In this document: positions 16,551 to 22,428 of the stretch, piece after piece | Layout: every line of letters begins with the position of its first letter | Position numbering within the stretch: position 1 is the first letter of the stretch | Assembly (NCBI GenBank): GCA_049613665.1 | Contig: JBMZCV010000075.1 | Location: 1-22,428 of the forward strand | DNA: 22,428 nucleotides | Reading direction: 5' to 3' | Source of the DNA: JBMZCV01 sp049613665 | GTDB taxonomy: Bacteria; Bacteroidota; Bacteroidia; Chitinophagales; UBA2359 | Translations under genes and position numbers: made by a program | Notes under the pieces: model-generated | The model's input: only the letters and a program-made list of their open reading frames with translations | What the model was told of the DNA's origin: nothing | Database searches by the model: none

Positions 16551-16592
16551 TAGCAGAAATGACATAGCTTTAAGGTATGTCATTTCTGGCTA
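16551..16592 (+). terminator. Hairpin after sucA
   Basis: TAGCAGAAATGACATA (16551-16566) pairs with TATGTCATTTCTGGCTA (16576-16592) with one bulged base and a 9-nt loop. The following bases, TTATGTTTTTAAAA, form only a broken T run. It may terminate or partly attenuate sucA transcripts before sucB. Confidence 0.55.
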
Positions 16593-16612
16593 TTATGTTT
16601 TTAAAAGCTGTT

Positions 16613-16720
16613 TAAATAGTTGTTCAGAAGTTTTTGGGCATTTCGGAACAAGATAACACCTTGATTGTCAATGCGTTAGCCACTAAACGAATGCTTTATT
16701 TAAATAGTGCTTGGTACTTA
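16613..16720 (+). repeat. Dispersed palindromic element, copy 7 (left-arm type B)
   Basis: It runs TAAATAGTTGTTCAGAAG, TTTTTGGGCATTTCGGAAC, a core AACACCTTGATTGTCAATG with CGTTAGCC, ACTAAACGAATGCTTTATT, and ends AAATAGTGCTTGGTACTTA. It is almost the same, base for base, as the copy at 2849-2955. It sits in the sucA-sucB gap, 20 bases after the hairpin. Confidence 0.85.
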
Positions 16721-16788
16721 AAAAACATAAAGTTTTAGCAAAGCAGGAGCGTAAAAAAAACTTATTTTATTAAAAAATTGTTGTTTTG

Positions 16789-16888
16789 TCAAATAAGAGA
16801 AATAAATTACTCTTATGTTGAAGCTAAAATCTTGATTTTTAATGCTTTAGCAACTCAAACAGGCTATATTAAGTAGTGCTTGGCACTT
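16789..16888 (+). repeat. Dispersed palindromic element, copy 8 (diverged type A)
   Basis: A left arm (about TCAAATAAGAGAAATAAATT) leads to ATGTTGAAGCTAAAATCTTG, TTTTTAATGCTTTAGCAACT, then CAAACAGGCTATATTAAG and the right end TAGTGCTTGGCACT. The CAAACAGGCTATATTAA segment matches the copy at 2505-2563. It lies 45 bases before the sucB start, in the region where a sucB promoter or leader would be. Confidence 0.75.
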
Positions 16889-16932
16889 TGCTAACAGCTT
16901 TTTTTACAAAAAAATAAAAAACAATATCATCA

Positions 16933-18192
16933 ATGCCAATTATAGATATAACAGTGCCAAATATAGGCGAATCGGTTACAGAAGTAACGATTTCTCAATT
17001 TTTAGTAGAAGAAGGCGAAGCAGTTGCCATTGACCAATCTTTGTGCGAACTAGAATCCGATAAAGCAACGCTAGAATTGCCTGCCGAAGCTGCTGGAACA
17101 GTTCATTTTGTAGTAGAAGAAGGCGATGACCTTGCTATTGGCGACCTTATTTGCCAAATAAATACAGATGCTGCTGCTGCAACTTCACAAAACGATACTT
17201 CTAAAACAGCAGAGAAAACAGTTGCTGCAACTACCGAAACAACAAAAGAAGCGGCCGATAATACTTATGCCACAGGACACCCTTCGCCAGCAGCAGCCAA
17301 ATTGATGGCCGAAAATGCGATTGATGCTTCACAAGTACACGGTACAGGCGTTGATGGCCGTATTTTGAAGGAAGATGTTCAGAAATTTATTGATGCACAA
17401 GCTCAACAAGCAGTTCAAACGCCTAAAAAAGTAGCTACAACACCACAAAAAGAAACGAAAATCGAACCTGCTCCAAGCCCATCAGGTAGCAGAACGAGTT
17501 ATACTAAAAAAATGTCTCGCTTGCGAAAAACAATTTCTCGTCGTTTGGTAGAAGCCAAAAATGGCACTGCTATGCTCACGACTTTCAACGAAGTTGATTT
17601 GACAGAAGTGATAGCTATTCGCAAAAAATACAAAGAAACTTTCAAAGAAAAGCACGGTATTGGCTTAGGCTTTATGTCGTTTTTCACAAAAGCCGTTGCG
17701 ACTGCTTTGCAAGATTATCCTGCCGTAAACTCATATATCGTTGATGGCGACCATATCGAATACCACGATTTTGTCGATATTTCAATTGCGGTTTCTACAC
17801 CAAAAGGTTTAGTTGTACCGATTATTCGCAATGCTGAGACTTTGAGTTTGAAGCAAATAGAACAAGCCGTAAGAAGTTTGGCTATTCGTGGGCGTGATGG
17901 CAAACTCACAATGGCTGATATGACAGGTGGTACTTTCACGATTTCTAACGGTGGCGTTTTCGGCTCGTTGATGTCCACACCTATCATCAATCCTCCTCAA
18001 TCGGCAATTTTGGGAATGCACAAAATTCAACAACGTGCAATGGTCATTGATGGTGAGGTAAAAGTGCGTCCGATGATGTATTTGGCCGTGAGTTACGACC
18101 ATAGAATTATTGATGGCAAAGAAGCAGTTAGCTTTTTGGTGCGAATCAAAGAATTGTTGGAAGAGCCTTTGAAACTATTTTTGGATTTGTAA
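16933..18192 (+). CDS. sucB: Dihydrolipoyllysine-residue succinyltransferase (E2 of 2-oxoglutarate dehydrogenase)
   Basis: This E2 enzyme takes the succinyl group from SucA on its lipoyl arm and hands it to CoA, forming succinyl-CoA, as the core of the complex. In its 419 residues the domains are in order. The lipoyl domain is at 1-77, with the modified lysine K44 in E-S-D-K-A. An A, T and K-rich linker follows, then the peripheral-subunit-binding domain at about 116-153 (P-S-P-A-A-A-K, G-T-G-V-D-G-R-I-L-K-E-D-V), a second linker, and the acyltransferase domain from about 190. Catalytic H390 and D394 lie in S-Y-D-H-R-I-I-D-G-K-E-A-V. A single lipoyl domain and P-N-I-G-E-S near the N-terminus fit a 2-oxoglutarate rather than a pyruvate E2. 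A strong terminator follows 24 bases later. Confidence 0.97.
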   Translation: MPIIDITVPNIGESVTEVTISQFLVEEGEAVAIDQSLCELESDKATLELPAEAAGTVHFVVEEGDDLAIGDLICQINTDAAAATSQNDTSKTAEKTVAATTETTKEAADNTYATGHPSPAAAKLMAENAIDASQVHGTGVDGRILKEDVQKFIDAQAQQAVQTPKKVATTPQKETKIEPAPSPSGSRTSYTKKMSRLRKTISRRLVEAKNGTAMLTTFNEVDLTEVIAIRKKYKETFKEKHGIGLGFMSFFTKAVATALQDYPAVNSYIVDGDHIEYHDFVDISIAVSTPKGLVVPIIRNAETLSLKQIEQAVRSLAIRGRDGKLTMADMTGGTFTISNGGVFGSLMSTPIINPPQSAILGMHKIQQRAMVIDGEVKVRPMMYLAVSYDHRIIDGKEAVSFLVRIKELLEEPLKLFLDL

Positions 18193-18216
18193 AAATACAT
18201 TGATATATAAAATCGC

Positions 18217-18252
18217 AAAAGCCGCTAGAAATCTCTTTTTCTAGCGGCTTTT
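18217..18252 (+). terminator. Terminator of sucB
   Basis: AAAAGCCGCTAGAAA (18217-18231) pairs perfectly with 18238-18252 round a 6-nt loop and ends in TTTT. It lies 24 bases after the sucB stop. The next repeat copy begins in its last bases. Confidence 0.9.
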
Positions 18253-18321
18253 AAGTGCCAATTACTATTTAATAACGCATTGACAATCAAGGTGTTAACT
18301 TATTCTGAAATGCCCAAAACG
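18252..18321 (-). repeat. Dispersed palindromic element, copy 9 (type B with internal deletion)
   Basis: On the minus strand it reads TTTTGGGCATTTCAGAA, TAACACCTTGATTGTCAATG, CGTTATTAAATAGTAATTGG and CACTTA. Compared with the copy at 16613-16720 it lacks about 20 bases (GCCACTAAACGAATGCTTTA) between CGTTA and TTAAATAGT, which removes the end of the second hairpin arm. The breakpoints share TTA. Confidence 0.75.
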
Positions 18322-18338
18322 GTAGTTTTTATTTGAGA

Positions 18339-19319
18339 TTATTTTCGGTCTCGAAACCGTTGTAATGCTTTTCGCATCAAAATAGCACTTTCCTCTACTG
18401 CTACCACATTGGCGGCAGCCCACGCTCCCATTTCAGAAGAAGCATACCATTTTACCTTATTGGCGGCTCGCAAAGGCGGATAAAACTCGATATGAAAACG
18501 ATAATAGTTGGCACAGTCTGCATATTTTTCGCTATTGACAGGACTCTGATGCACACACATCATATACGGAAATGGTCGGTCATAAATAAGGTCGAAAGCA
18601 CCTACAATGTCTTTGAGCAAAGCGGCAAGACTATGTCTTTCGGCTGCTCCAAAATCGGAAAAAGATGCTATATTGTGGCGAGCGACAATAAAAATGCCAA
18701 ACGGATAATCGGTAAAATGAGGTAGATAAGCCAAAAAATGTTCATTTTCTGCTATCATTCGGCGGCCATCTTTCAGTTCCTCCTCATTCATAACCTCAAA
18801 AAGCGAGCGGCTATGTTGTTCAAAATATGCTTTTGCATTGTCCAACTCAGTTGTGATTTTTAGCGGCACAAAAGGATAAGCATAAATTTGTCCATGTGGG
18901 TGAGGCATCGTTACGCCTACTTCCGCTCCTCGGTTCTCAAATGGAAAAATATATTTTATGTTGGCATCTTTTGACAAAATTTCCGTTCTTTCTTGCCAGA
19001 GTGCCACAAGCTTTGCGATATGAGCCACCGACAGTTCGTGCAAACAAGCCGTATGATTTGGCGAATACAACACAACATCACACTTGCCATAAGCTTGGGC
19101 CGTGTGATAGATTTGGCTCTCTATCGCTTCCACAATTTGCGGCTGTTGCGAAAGCGTTGGAAAATCATTGGGATATAAAAAAACATCGTAATTCTTGGGA
19201 ACTTTTGGGCTGCCCAAACAAAAAGGACACCAATTTTTGGGCATATCTGGCCGCTTTTGACGGTTTGCAGCCACCATAGTATAAGTTCCTAAAAGTGGAT
19301 TGTATCGCAATTCTGGCAT
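18339..19319 (-). CDS. galT: Galactose-1-phosphate uridylyltransferase
   Basis: GalT exchanges UMP between UDP-glucose and galactose-1-phosphate in the Leloir pathway, through a covalent uridylyl-histidine. At 326 residues it has close to the usual length of the class I enzyme. Visible signatures are R-Y-N-P-L-L-G-T-Y at 5-13, the zinc cysteines C31-x-x-C34 (C-P-F-C-L-G), H89 (S-P-N-H) and H140 as likely further metal ligands, and the active-site H140-P-H142-G-Q144, where H142 is the nucleophile by family comparison. The C-terminal F-H-I-E-F-Y-P-P-L-R is also typical. No galactokinase, mutarotase or epimerase gene lies nearby, so the rest of the pathway must be elsewhere. It could also be of the related broad-specificity sugar-1-phosphate type; the motifs do not exclude this. 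Confidence 0.93.
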   Translation of the reverse strand: MPELRYNPLLGTYTMVAANRQKRPDMPKNWCPFCLGSPKVPKNYDVFLYPNDFPTLSQQPQIVEAIESQIYHTAQAYGKCDVVLYSPNHTACLHELSVAHIAKLVALWQERTEILSKDANIKYIFPFENRGAEVGVTMPHPHGQIYAYPFVPLKITTELDNAKAYFEQHSRSLFEVMNEEELKDGRRMIAENEHFLAYLPHFTDYPFGIFIVARHNIASFSDFGAAERHSLAALLKDIVGAFDLIYDRPFPYMMCVHQSPVNSEKYADCANYYRFHIEFYPPLRAANKVKWYASSEMGAWAAANVVAVEESAILMRKALQRFRDRK

Positions 19320-19383
19320 AATTTATTTTTTTTGTTATAACTATTTAGTCAAAATTGCTAGTGTTCATTAATACTCCGTTTGA

Positions 19384-19446
19384 AAAACGAATGTCTTGAA
19401 AAAGTATTCGTTTCCAAAAATGAGCAATTTATTTTTCTAGTTTAAC
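19384..19446. repeat. Hairpin and short repeat between galT and pabB
   Basis: AAACGAAT (about 19385-19392) pairs with ATTCGTTT (19406-19413). Just after it, AAATGAGCAATTTATTT near 19418-19434 recurs at about 2566-2582, next to the hairpin copy at 2505-2563, and in both places a short TCT(T/A)GTTTA follows. It is a second, shorter sequence shared between spacers. The rest of the 290-base galT-pabB gap shows nothing else. Confidence 0.45.
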
Positions 19447-19610
19447 TAAACCGCTATTTTTTGTGTAAGTAAATATTCGGATATATTAGTGTTTTTTTTG
19501 CCAAAAATTTAGATGTGATAAAATTTAAAAACCTATAACATCTAAACAAATAGGTAATATTTTTAAGAAAAGCTCTAATAAATTTACTTTATAATAACTT
19601 ATTTTTAATT

Positions 19611-20966
19611 TTATTTTGAAAAATCCTCTGAAATAGCCGCTACAACAGCTTCAGCCTTCAGCAAACATTCCTCATATTCTTGCGAAGCCATAGCCTGGTG
19701 CGTAATCGCACTACCGACTTGCAAAGACAAATAGCGTTTTTTTTCATTATATAAAAGGCTTCTAATCACGACGTTAAAATCAAAATCTGCCATAGGTGTG
19801 ATATAGCCAACTGCACCAGAATAAAGTCCTCGCTTTGTTACTTCAAATTCTTCTATCAACTGCATCGCTCGCAATTTTGGTGCGCCTGTCATCGAACCCA
19901 TCGGAAAAGCCGCTTTTAGCACATCGGCAAATGTGGCTGTTTGACGTACATCGGCCGCAATCGTAGAAATGAGATGATGCACCGTTTTGAAGCTATACAC
20001 ACCCAACAATTCGGACACTTTCACGCTGCCAAACTCGGCAAAAGGCGTTAAATCGTTTCGCACCAAATCGACAATCATCACATTTTCGGCACATTCTTTT
20101 GGGTCTTTCCGCAATTTCTTCTTCAAAAATGTATCTTCTTCCGCCGTTTTTCCTCTTTTTATCGTGCCTTTTATGGGCTGCGAAATCACTTTTTGTCCAC
20201 TTTTTTTCATAAACCGCTCTGGGCTGCCACACAGCAAATATTGATGTTGCAAACGCATGAAAGCCGAAAACGGAGCATTGGCTTTTTCGTTGAGCTGCCC
20301 AAAAGTTTGGTAAACATTGATGTCGATATTTTCTTTATAAAACTCTTGGCAAAAGTTCACTTCATAAATATTGCCATAATTAATATGCTCTTGCAAAGCT
20401 TCTACTTTGGCGATATACTCCTTTTTCGACAAACGTTTTTCTAATACATTTTTCTTGTTTTCTGGCTTTTTTTCTTCAAAACCAGCAACTTGTATGTTTT
20501 TTATTTGCTCAAAAATAAGTGCTGCATCTGTCGTTTGCTCTTCTTTTTTGAGGCAAGCTATCTCTAAAACGCCATTTTTTTGGAGCGTAAAAACGATATT
20601 TGGCTGCACAAAAATACAATTTGGTATGGCTATTTCGTCGATATTTTCCGAACGCAAATTGGCTATTTCATTTTTCAAATCGTAGGCAAAAAAGCCGAAA
20701 AGCCAATCTTTTTTTTGCAAATGAAAATTATACAAAGCTTCAAAAATATCATTTTTCGGCTCAAAAATGCGTTTTTCTTGCTTTGCCTCCTCATAGTTTG
20801 CCACCGCAACAAGACATTCATAAGCACTATATTTGTCTTGCTCATAGTCGTTGCTATCCAAAAAAAAGACCGTATCAAACCGCTTTGTCCAAGCCAAAAG
20901 TTGTTGTTTGAAAGCCTTTTTGTGAGCTACCGAAAAGGATTTTGAAATGCGTATATCTTGCTGCAT
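19611..20966 (-). CDS. pabB: Aminodeoxychorismate synthase component I
   Basis: PabB joins ammonia to chorismate to give 4-amino-4-deoxychorismate for folate synthesis. The chorismate-binding domain fills roughly residues 180-448: P-I-K-G-T at 264-268, D-P-K-E-C-A-E-N-V-M-I-V-D-L-V-R-N-D-L at 288-306, F-P-M-G-S-M-T-G-A-P-K at 354-364 and Y-S-G-A-V-G-Y at 382-388. The lysine of P-I-K-G-T (K266) is the residue that separates PabB from anthranilate synthase TrpE, which has alanine there. The frame stays open upstream to 21137, but the extra 57 residues are low-complexity F, K, N and S. I chose the ATG at 20966, giving 451 residues and M-Q-Q-D-I-R-I-S. The N-terminal half is shorter and less conserved than in E. 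coli. No pabA or pabC is adjacent, so the glutaminase subunit must be encoded elsewhere. Confidence 0.9.
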   Translation of the reverse strand: MQQDIRISKSFSVAHKKAFKQQLLAWTKRFDTVFFLDSNDYEQDKYSAYECLVAVANYEEAKQEKRIFEPKNDIFEALYNFHLQKKDWLFGFFAYDLKNEIANLRSENIDEIAIPNCIFVQPNIVFTLQKNGVLEIACLKKEEQTTDAALIFEQIKNIQVAGFEEKKPENKKNVLEKRLSKKEYIAKVEALQEHINYGNIYEVNFCQEFYKENIDINVYQTFGQLNEKANAPFSAFMRLQHQYLLCGSPERFMKKSGQKVISQPIKGTIKRGKTAEEDTFLKKKLRKDPKECAENVMIVDLVRNDLTPFAEFGSVKVSELLGVYSFKTVHHLISTIAADVRQTATFADVLKAAFPMGSMTGAPKLRAMQLIEEFEVTKRGLYSGAVGYITPMADFDFNVVIRSLLYNEKKRYLSLQVGSAITHQAMASQEYEECLLKAEAVVAAISEDFSK

Positions 20967-21236
20967 AAATTTTTGAAAAAAAAGTTTTCCTGACAAAAAA
21001 ACAAAATTACAACTATTTTCGCTAGTCGAATGTTCATTTTTTCGTGAAAAAAGCATTTTATTGAAAATTTGGCAAGATATATGAAGATTTTTTTTGAAAA
21101 ACGACAACACAACAACATTTTCTGTACCTTTAGGCATAGATAAACGTCTTAATGCTTGTTTAGGAAAAAGAGTAAAATTTCGATTTTTCTAACAACAAGA
21201 CTTTCTAAAATTGCATTTTTAATTCATTACGATATT

Positions 21237-21797
21237 ATGACTTTACAAGAATTGTTTGACAGTTTCGCAGGAAATCCTACGCCGCTTATCATTTACTTTA
21301 TATTAGTGCCACTTACTGCTTTTATCGCAAATTTTATGAGCGGCAATGAACAATATCAATCGCCATGGAACTATCTGTATTCTACTTTGGTCTATTTGGC
21401 GGCCGTTCCTGGCATATTGGCAGTTGTTTTGTGTATTTATACTTTCTTTTTCGAGTCGCAACGTAGCCTCTTAGAAGTCAATGCTTTGGTTTATTTTTTG
21501 CCTATTATCGTCATGATAGCCACTTTACTCATCATTGCTCGCCACGTTAATATGAACAAAATTCCAGGTTTCAACAAACTTTCGGCAATGCTCATGATGC
21601 TTACCGTTACGTTTATTACCATTCTCATCATTCAGAAAACGAGAATATGGGTGATGTTTCACGGCTCAGTCATGCACCTTTTCGGTTTGTTTGTCATTCT
21701 TTTTGCGGTCTTTATGTGGGGTTGGTCTAAGTTTTTCAGTTCTAGCAGTAGCGAAAAGCCGACAAGTCATACAAACAATCGAGAAATTGAATGGTAG
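21237..21797 (+). CDS. Small polytopic membrane protein of unknown function
   Basis: The frame opens at 21156, but the first 27 codons lie in AT-rich leader. The ATG at 21237 gives M-T-L-Q-E-L-F-D-S-F and a clean 186-residue protein. Five membrane spans are likely, at about 17-34, 49-71, 85-102, 115-133 and 144-163, followed by a serine-rich hydrophilic tail. Conserved-looking polar points are N13-P-T-P, the N-E-Q-Y-Q-S-P-W loop near 37-44, and R102-H in the loop after the third span. I recognise no named family. It is divergent from pabB and is followed by a repeat copy and a terminator. Confidence 0.75.
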   Translation: MTLQELFDSFAGNPTPLIIYFILVPLTAFIANFMSGNEQYQSPWNYLYSTLVYLAAVPGILAVVLCIYTFFFESQRSLLEVNALVYFLPIIVMIATLLIIARHVNMNKIPGFNKLSAMLMMLTVTFITILIIQKTRIWVMFHGSVMHLFGLFVILFAVFMWGWSKFFSSSSSEKPTSHTNNREIEW

Positions 21798-21811
21798 GTT
21801 TGCTTGCTTTC

Positions 21812-21914
21812 TAAGTAGTCAGACAAAAATAAATATATCTCGTTGAAGCTAACACGCTAAACATCAATGTGTGAACAACGAATCGACCATTTATTAAATA
21901 GTGCTTGGCACTTA
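21812..21914 (+). repeat. Dispersed palindromic element, copy 10 (complete type A)
   Basis: This is the most complete type A copy: TAAGTAGTCAGACAAAAATA, TATCTCGTTGAAGC, TAACACGCTAAACATCAATG, TGTGAACAACGAATCGACC, TTTATTAAATAGTGCTTGG, CACTTA. Its first 80 bases match the minus strand of 134-216. It starts 15 bases past the stop of the membrane protein gene. Confidence 0.85.
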
Positions 21915-21925
21915 ATATAAAAAAC

Positions 21926-21959
21926 AAAAAGCTTAGAACTAATATGTTCTAAGCTTTTT
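21926..21959. terminator. Terminator hairpin downstream of the membrane protein gene
   Basis: AAAAAGCTTAGAAC (21926-21939) pairs perfectly with 21946-21959 round TAATAT, and a T run follows on both strands. It can serve the rightward membrane-protein transcript and the leftward antitoxin relic, whose present reading frame ends inside it. Confidence 0.88.
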
Positions 21960-22241
21960 TTATTAGATAAGTAAAAAAATAATAATTTATTGTCAAGGTA
22001 AGATTTAAACCAAGTGCTGTTGATATTTGAAGAAGGTTTGAAAGTCTTAAATCTTCGCCATTTTCTATTCTTGAGATATAAGGTCTTTGCTTACCAATTC
22101 CTTTTGGCTTAAATTCAACTCTTTTCTTCTTGATTTTAGCACTTCACCAAAATAAAACATATAAGCTTCTTCTTTAAATTTGGCTCTTGAAGGTGTACCT
22201 TCCTTGCCGAACTCCTTGTCTAGTAGTTCATTAGTATCCAT
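21949..22241 (-). pseudogene. Frameshifted Xre/HigA-type helix-turn-helix antitoxin
   Basis: From the ATG at 22241 the frame reads M-D-T-N-E-L-L-D-K-E-F-G-K-E-G-T, on to E-V-L-K-S-R-R-K-E-L-N-L-S-Q-K-E-L, then stops at 22065-22067 after seven residues that do not fit. From about 22095, in another frame, it continues G-K-Q-R-P-Y-I-S-R-I-E-N-G-E-D and L-L-Q-I-S-T-A-L-G-L-N-L-T. Joined, these are the two halves of an HTH_3 domain: L-S-Q-x-x-L is the first helix and P-Y-I-S-R-I-E-N-G the recognition helix. The usual A-E-K-I-like residues between them are missing. The product would be a 58-residue fragment, so the gene is probably broken, unless this is a sequencing error. Such proteins are often antitoxins behind a HigB/RelE toxin. 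No toxin is seen in the 187 bases before the window edge. Confidence 0.8.
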
Positions 22242-22291
22242 TATTTTATATTTTATTAGGAGTTTTTTCCTTTTGTTTTACTAAAAAAGCA

Positions 22292-22428
22292 AGCAAAGAA
22301 CTTTGCTATTCCTTGCTTGCTTTATATCTACTATCTATCTACTACTTTTTGTGTTTGCTAGTGAAAGTAGCAAGGAATTTTGCTGTTCCTTGCTTGCTTT
22401 ATATCTACTATCTATCTACTACTTTTTG
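22292..22428. repeat. Tandem repeat, two 60-base copies with a 77-base period, cut by the window edge
   Basis: 22292-22351 and 22369-22428 are nearly identical. Each starts AGCAA(A/G)GAA, contains TTCCTTGCTTGC, and ends with CTACTATCTATCTACTAC and TTTTTG. The two copies differ at about four positions near the left end. In each, AGCAAGGAA or its variant can pair with TTCCTTGCT to form a 9-bp hairpin. The second copy reaches the last base, so more units may follow. They lie directly upstream of the antitoxin relic. Confidence 0.8.

Larger units (their letters stand above)
16501..16932. other. 432-base sucA-sucB gap
   Basis: No gene is visible. The gap holds a terminator-like hairpin (16551-16592) and two dispersed-element copies in tandem and in the same orientation (16613-16720 and 16789-16888). 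About 45 bases of A-rich sequence then lead to the sucB start. Confidence 0.75.

Noticed and set aside
16933..18192. Pyruvate dehydrogenase E2 as identity of the acyltransferase
   Set aside because: A single lipoyl domain with a P-N-I-G-E-S start and the neighbouring 2-oxoglutarate-type E1 fit SucB better.
19611..20966. Anthranilate synthase TrpE as identity of the chorismate enzyme
   Set aside because: The P-I-K-G-T motif carries lysine, as in PabB, where TrpE has alanine, and no trp genes adjoin.
20967..21137. N-terminal extension of PabB
   Set aside because: The 57 extra residues are low-complexity and the family N-terminus fits the ATG at 20966.
21156..21236. N-terminal extension of the membrane protein
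   Set aside because: The 27 residues are basic and hydrophobic in AT-rich leader, and the ATG at 21237 gives a cleaner start.
134..21914. CRISPR array as explanation for the repeated palindromes
   Set aside because: The copies are kilobases apart, in both orientations, with no regular spacers and no cas genes.

Overview
The window reads as the chromosome of an AT-rich member of the Bacteroidota, probably a Cytophagales-type bacterium (an inference from gene content, not from a marker gene). The signs are secreted proteins whose signal peptides end in A-Q, a WG-repeat protein, a DUF3667 zinc-ribbon membrane protein, a tandem retropepsin-like protein, little purine-rich Shine-Dalgarno sequence before starts, and long AT-rich spacers. 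I see no tRNA, rRNA, CRISPR array, transposase or phage gene.

Layout, left to right. A terminator (about 352-397) closes a leftward gene for a 683-residue secreted protein of unknown function (417-2468). A 0.6 kb repeat-rich spacer follows. Next is a leftward pair, a Wzz-type polysaccharide chain-length protein (4132-5001) and thiamine-monophosphate kinase ThiL (3073-4104). A 1.24 kb gene-free spacer full of palindromes comes next. Then a rightward pair of exported proteases: a papain-fold (C1A) peptidase (6240-7730) and a ten-unit WG-repeat protein with a C-terminal caspase-like domain (7969-10251). Convergent to these is a single-chain tandem retropepsin-like aspartic protease (10348-11205). 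Heme A synthase CtaA (11371-12405) and a convergent DUF3667 protein (12494-13297) share a perfect 40-bp palindromic terminator. The 2-oxoglutarate dehydrogenase genes sucA (13750-16500) and sucB (16933-18192) follow, separated by 432 bp holding a hairpin and two repeat copies. Last come leftward galT (18339-19319), leftward pabB (19611-20966), a divergent five-span membrane protein (21237-21797), a frameshifted Xre/HigA-like antitoxin relic (21949-22241) and a 77-bp-period tandem repeat cut by the window edge.

Most genes are core metabolism (thiamine diphosphate, TCA cycle, heme A, galactose, folate). One functional link is clear: ThiL makes thiamine diphosphate, the cofactor of SucA. The accessory part is 6.2-11.2 kb, where three genes for proteases of three unrelated folds lie side by side.

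The most unusual signal is not a gene. About ten copies of a roughly 100-nt palindromic element, in both orientations, occupy almost every larger spacer. The copies share a central GCTAAC...GTTAGC hairpin and a right end close to AAATAGTGCTTGGCACTTA, with at least two left-arm subtypes. No transposase is present here, so the family looks like a MITE- or REP-type non-autonomous repeat.
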